From the NCBI RefSeq assembly GCF_001277235.1, contig NZ_CP012266.1, forward strand, positions 744,001 through 808,000: 64,000 nt of DNA, given 5' to 3'. Origin of the DNA: Cronobacter dublinensis subsp. dublinensis LMG 23823. Lineage in GTDB: Bacteria; Pseudomonadota; Gammaproteobacteria; Enterobacterales; Enterobacteriaceae. Below are positions 62,011-64,000 of this stretch, in pieces (positions within the stretch are counted from its first letter, which is position 1; every line of letters begins with the position of its first letter). The notes below the pieces were generated by a model. It saw nothing but the letters and a program-made list of their open reading frames with translations, searched no databases and was not told where the DNA came from. The position numbers and the translations under genes were made by a program.

Positions 62011-62038
62011 AAAAGGCGCAGATATCTGCGCCTTTTTT
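62011..62038 (+). terminator. Hairpin between secA and mutT
   Basis: AAAAGGCGCAGATATCTGCGCCTTTT, a perfect inverted repeat followed by more Ts; likely an attenuating terminator, since mutT begins only 15 bases later. Confidence 0.75.
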
Positions 62039-62052
62039 ACAGGAAGAAAACA

Positions 62053-62445
62053 ATGAAAAAACTGCAAATCGTGGTAGGTATCGTGCGTAATCCGCAGGGC
62101 GAAATCTTTATTACGCAGCGCGCCGCCGATGCGCACATGGCGAATAAATGGGAATTCCCTGGCGGTAAAATCGAAGCAGGCGAAACGCCGGAGGCGGCGC
62201 TCTGTCGTGAGCTTCAGGAAGAGACCGGGATCGTGGTGACGTCCGCCACGCTGTTTGAAACGCTGGAATATGAATTCCCCGATCGCCACATCAGCCTGTG
62301 GTTTTTCCTGGTGGAAAACTGGGAAGGCGAACCGTGGGGAAAAGAAGGGCAACCGGGGCGCTGGGTGCATCAGCAGGCTCTGGAAGCGGAGGCCTTTCCT
62401 CCCGCTAACGAGCCTGTGATAGCGAAGCTGCGCGTGCAGTCTTAA
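62053..62445 (+). CDS. mutT: 8-oxo-dGTP diphosphatase MutT
   Basis: Hydrolyses 8-oxo-dGTP to prevent A:T to C:G mutations. It has 130 residues (E. coli 129) with the full Nudix box at residues 38-60 (GGKIEAGETPEAAL then CRELQEETGI). AGGAAG precedes the ATG. It overlaps the convergent yacG stop by four bases. Confidence 0.97.
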   Translation: MKKLQIVVGIVRNPQGEIFITQRAADAHMANKWEFPGGKIEAGETPEAALCRELQEETGIVVTSATLFETLEYEFPDRHISLWFFLVENWEGEPWGKEGQPGRWVHQQALEAEAFPPANEPVIAKLRVQS

Positions 62446-62642
62446 GGCAGGTTTTCTTCCTCGCTCCAGCCATCGCTGTCGGAGCGATCGCCGTTGCTGG
62501 GAATGCGTTTCTCTTCAGCGGCCCATTCTCCCAGGTCAATAAGCTGGCAGCGTTTTGAACAAAACGGACGATACGGGCTCTGTTCGCCCCAGATAATTTC
62601 TTTGCCGCAGGTCGGGCAGTTAACGATAGTCGCGTCTGACAT
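62442..62642 (-). CDS. yacG: DNA gyrase inhibitor YacG (zinc-binding)
   Basis: Small zinc protein that inhibits gyrase in E. coli. It has 66 residues with four cysteine ligands at positions 9, 12, 28 and 32 (CPTC and CSKRC) and an acidic C-terminal tail. It is last in the coaE-zapD-yacG operon, 9 bases after zapD. Confidence 0.96.
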   Translation of the reverse strand: MSDATIVNCPTCGKEIIWGEQSPYRPFCSKRCQLIDLGEWAAEEKRIPSNGDRSDSDGWSEEENLP

Positions 62643-62651
62643 CTATATTCC

Positions 62652-63395
62652 TTAACAACAGGCCAGTTCAAAATCGAACCGTTCCGGTACGCGCCCGTGC
62701 TCGCTGTCGAGCGGCATAAAGCGGATTGCGAACCGGCTTTTATGGCCGGAAATCTGTGGGTAAAGCGCTTCTTCAAGCGGGATCTGCAGGCGCAGCAGGT
62801 CGGCGTCATCGCCGTTGTCCTGATAAAACCCGTTCAGGCTGGTTTGCTTGCGAAACGGCGCAGACTGGCGAATTAAATCCAGAATCATCTCCAGCGTGTG
62901 CGTCAACGGCTGTAATGTGGCAAGCCAGCTGTTCACCTGAACGTCGCGCTCTTCCTGCGGCGAGCAGAGCCAGACGTGCAGCAGCGGTAAATCAAAGCTA
63001 CAGCAGCCGCCCGGAATGCTTAAACGCTGGCGGACCAGCGCGATGAGACGGTCTTCACGCAGCATCTGCCCCAGACGAGGCGCGGCCATTAAGACAGCGC
63101 TGCGCGCTTTCAACTGCTGACGCAGTGCCTCGATGCGTTCGTTGTCGACCCCTGGCACTTCGGCCCAGCTTTGCAGTTTACGCTGCTGGCGCTCCAGCTC
63201 TTTCAGCAGTTCGGTGCGGGTATCTCCGCGCTCAAAGACGTCCAGCAAATCGCCCACGTTGCGAAAGAAGTGCAGCGCGGTGGCGTGATCGCTGACAGGC
63301 AGCAACGCTTTCATTTGCTGGATGAGAAATTCGATGCGCAGCCAGGTGCGCATTTTTTCATTCAGGGGATGTTCAAAAAGAACGTGAGTCTGCAT
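62652..63395 (-). CDS. zapD: Z-ring-associated protein ZapD
   Basis: Cross-links FtsZ filaments at the division site by binding the FtsZ C-terminal tail. It has 247 residues as in E. coli (formerly yacF), starting MQTHVLFEHPLNEKMRTWLR, with RQRLSIPGGCCSFDLPLLHV and SGHKSRFAIRFMPLD conserved. Its ATG overlaps the coaE stop by one base. Confidence 0.96.
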   Translation of the reverse strand: MQTHVLFEHPLNEKMRTWLRIEFLIQQMKALLPVSDHATALHFFRNVGDLLDVFERGDTRTELLKELERQQRKLQSWAEVPGVDNERIEALRQQLKARSAVLMAAPRLGQMLREDRLIALVRQRLSIPGGCCSFDLPLLHVWLCSPQEERDVQVNSWLATLQPLTHTLEMILDLIRQSAPFRKQTSLNGFYQDNGDDADLLRLQIPLEEALYPQISGHKSRFAIRFMPLDSEHGRVPERFDFELACC

Positions 63396-64000
63396 TACTT
63401 ATTTTCCTGTGGTACGGCCTGAGCCGCCAGTTGCAGATAACGTTGATGCAGACGCGCCACATCTTCGGTGATCGTTTCCGGCGAGCCGTTATTATCTATA
63501 ACGTCATCAGCGACAGCTAACCGGGCCTCGCGAGTGGCCTGCGCGTTCAGGATCTGCCTGGCATGCTCACGGGAGACCCCATCGCGCTGCATGGTGCGCA
63601 GTATCTGTGTTTCTGGCGTCACGTCCACCACCAGTACGCGATTAGCTTTCGCATGGAGTTGATTCTCAACCAGCAACGGCACGACCCAAAGCGCATAGGG
63701 CGAGGCGGCATGCGCAAGTTCAGCCTGCGTTTGTTGATGAATGAGCGGGTGCAGCAGCCCGTTAAGCCAGGATTTTTCCTGAGGGCTTGAGAAGATAATT
63801 TCACGTAGCGCACGGCGATTGAGCGTGCCGTCGGGGTTGCAAATTGTCTGTCCGAACCGGGCAATAATGGCATTTAAACCGGCGGTGCCTGGCTCAACCA
63901 CCTGGCGGGCGATGATATCGGCATCCACCACGGTAACGCCGAGACGGGCAAAGGCGTCGGCGACCGTACTTTTGCCGCTTCCGATACCGCCCGTCAGTGC
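63395..64000 (-). CDS. coaE: Dephospho-CoA kinase (5' end outside window)
   Basis: Last step of coenzyme A synthesis, phosphorylating dephospho-CoA. The frame is open to base 64000 and begins ALTGGIGSGKSTVADAFARL, containing the P-loop, so only about five N-terminal residues are missing. VVDADIIARQVVEPG and VVPLLVEN stretches are conserved. It is first in view of coaE-zapD-yacG on the minus strand. Confidence 0.97.
   Translation of the reverse strand, partial: ALTGGIGSGKSTVADAFARLGVTVVDADIIARQVVEPGTAGLNAIIARFGQTICNPDGTLNRRALREIIFSSPQEKSWLNGLLHPLIHQQTQAELAHAASPYALWVVPLLVENQLHAKANRVLVVDVTPETQILRTMQRDGVSREHARQILNAQATREARLAVADDVIDNNGSPETITEDVARLHQRYLQLAAQAVPQENK

Noticed and set aside
1..64000. 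CRISPR, tRNA, rRNA, insertion sequences, prophage
   Set aside because: No regular spaced repeats, tRNA-like cloverleaf, transposase or phage gene was seen; the window is ordinary core chromosome.

Overview
This window is core chromosome of a GC-rich member of the Enterobacteriaceae. Gene order follows the first minutes of the Escherichia coli map: kefC, folA, apaHG-rsmA-pdxA-surA-lptD, djlA, rluA, rapA, polB, araDAB/araC, yabI, thiBPQ, sgrR/sgrS, setA, leuABCD, leuO, ilvIH, cra, the whole mra/dcw division cluster to lpxC, secM-secA, mutT, yacG-zapD-coaE. High GC, close protein similarity to E. coli and an extra LysE-type exporter between kefC and folA point to Cronobacter or a near relative. 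That genus call is inference, not proof.

Layout. 1-3.0 kb: 3' end of kefC, a convergent LysE-family exporter, then folA. 3.0-9.8 kb: minus-strand lptD-surA-pdxA-rsmA-apaG-apaH operon (outer-membrane biogenesis, B6 synthesis, rRNA methylation, Ap4A hydrolysis), with djlA divergent. 10.9-16.9 kb: minus-strand rluA, rapA and polB; the 5' part of polB carries a frameshifting deletion. 17.0-22.2 kb: L-arabinose catabolism (araBAD) and divergent araC around a well conserved operator region. 22.3-26.5 kb: yabI, then thiBPQ behind a TPP riboswitch. 26.5-29.7 kb: the sugar-phosphate stress locus sgrR, sgrS/sgrT and setA. 29.8-36.2 kb: leuABCD with leader peptide and attenuator, then an AT-rich gap and leuO. 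36.6-40.0 kb: ilvIH and cra.

40.5-58.4 kb holds mraZ, rsmH, ftsL, ftsI, murE, murF, mraY, murD, ftsW, murG, murC, ddlB, ftsQ, ftsA, ftsZ and lpxC. All are on the plus strand and tightly packed, with many start/stop overlaps. Together they make the UDP-MurNAc-pentapeptide and lipid II precursors, build the divisome and commit to lipid A synthesis. 58.7-62.4 kb: secM (translation-arrest sensor), secA and mutT. 62.4-64.0 kb: minus-strand coaE (5' end cut by the window edge), zapD and yacG.

I saw no tRNA, rRNA, insertion sequence, prophage or CRISPR, and no convincing novel multi-gene system. The observations most worth following up are the broken polB with a weakened LexA-like box, an island of non-preferred codons inside ftsI that looks like an embedded RNA element, the divergent SgrS/SgrT locus, and a possible small transcript ending at a terminator upstream of leuO.
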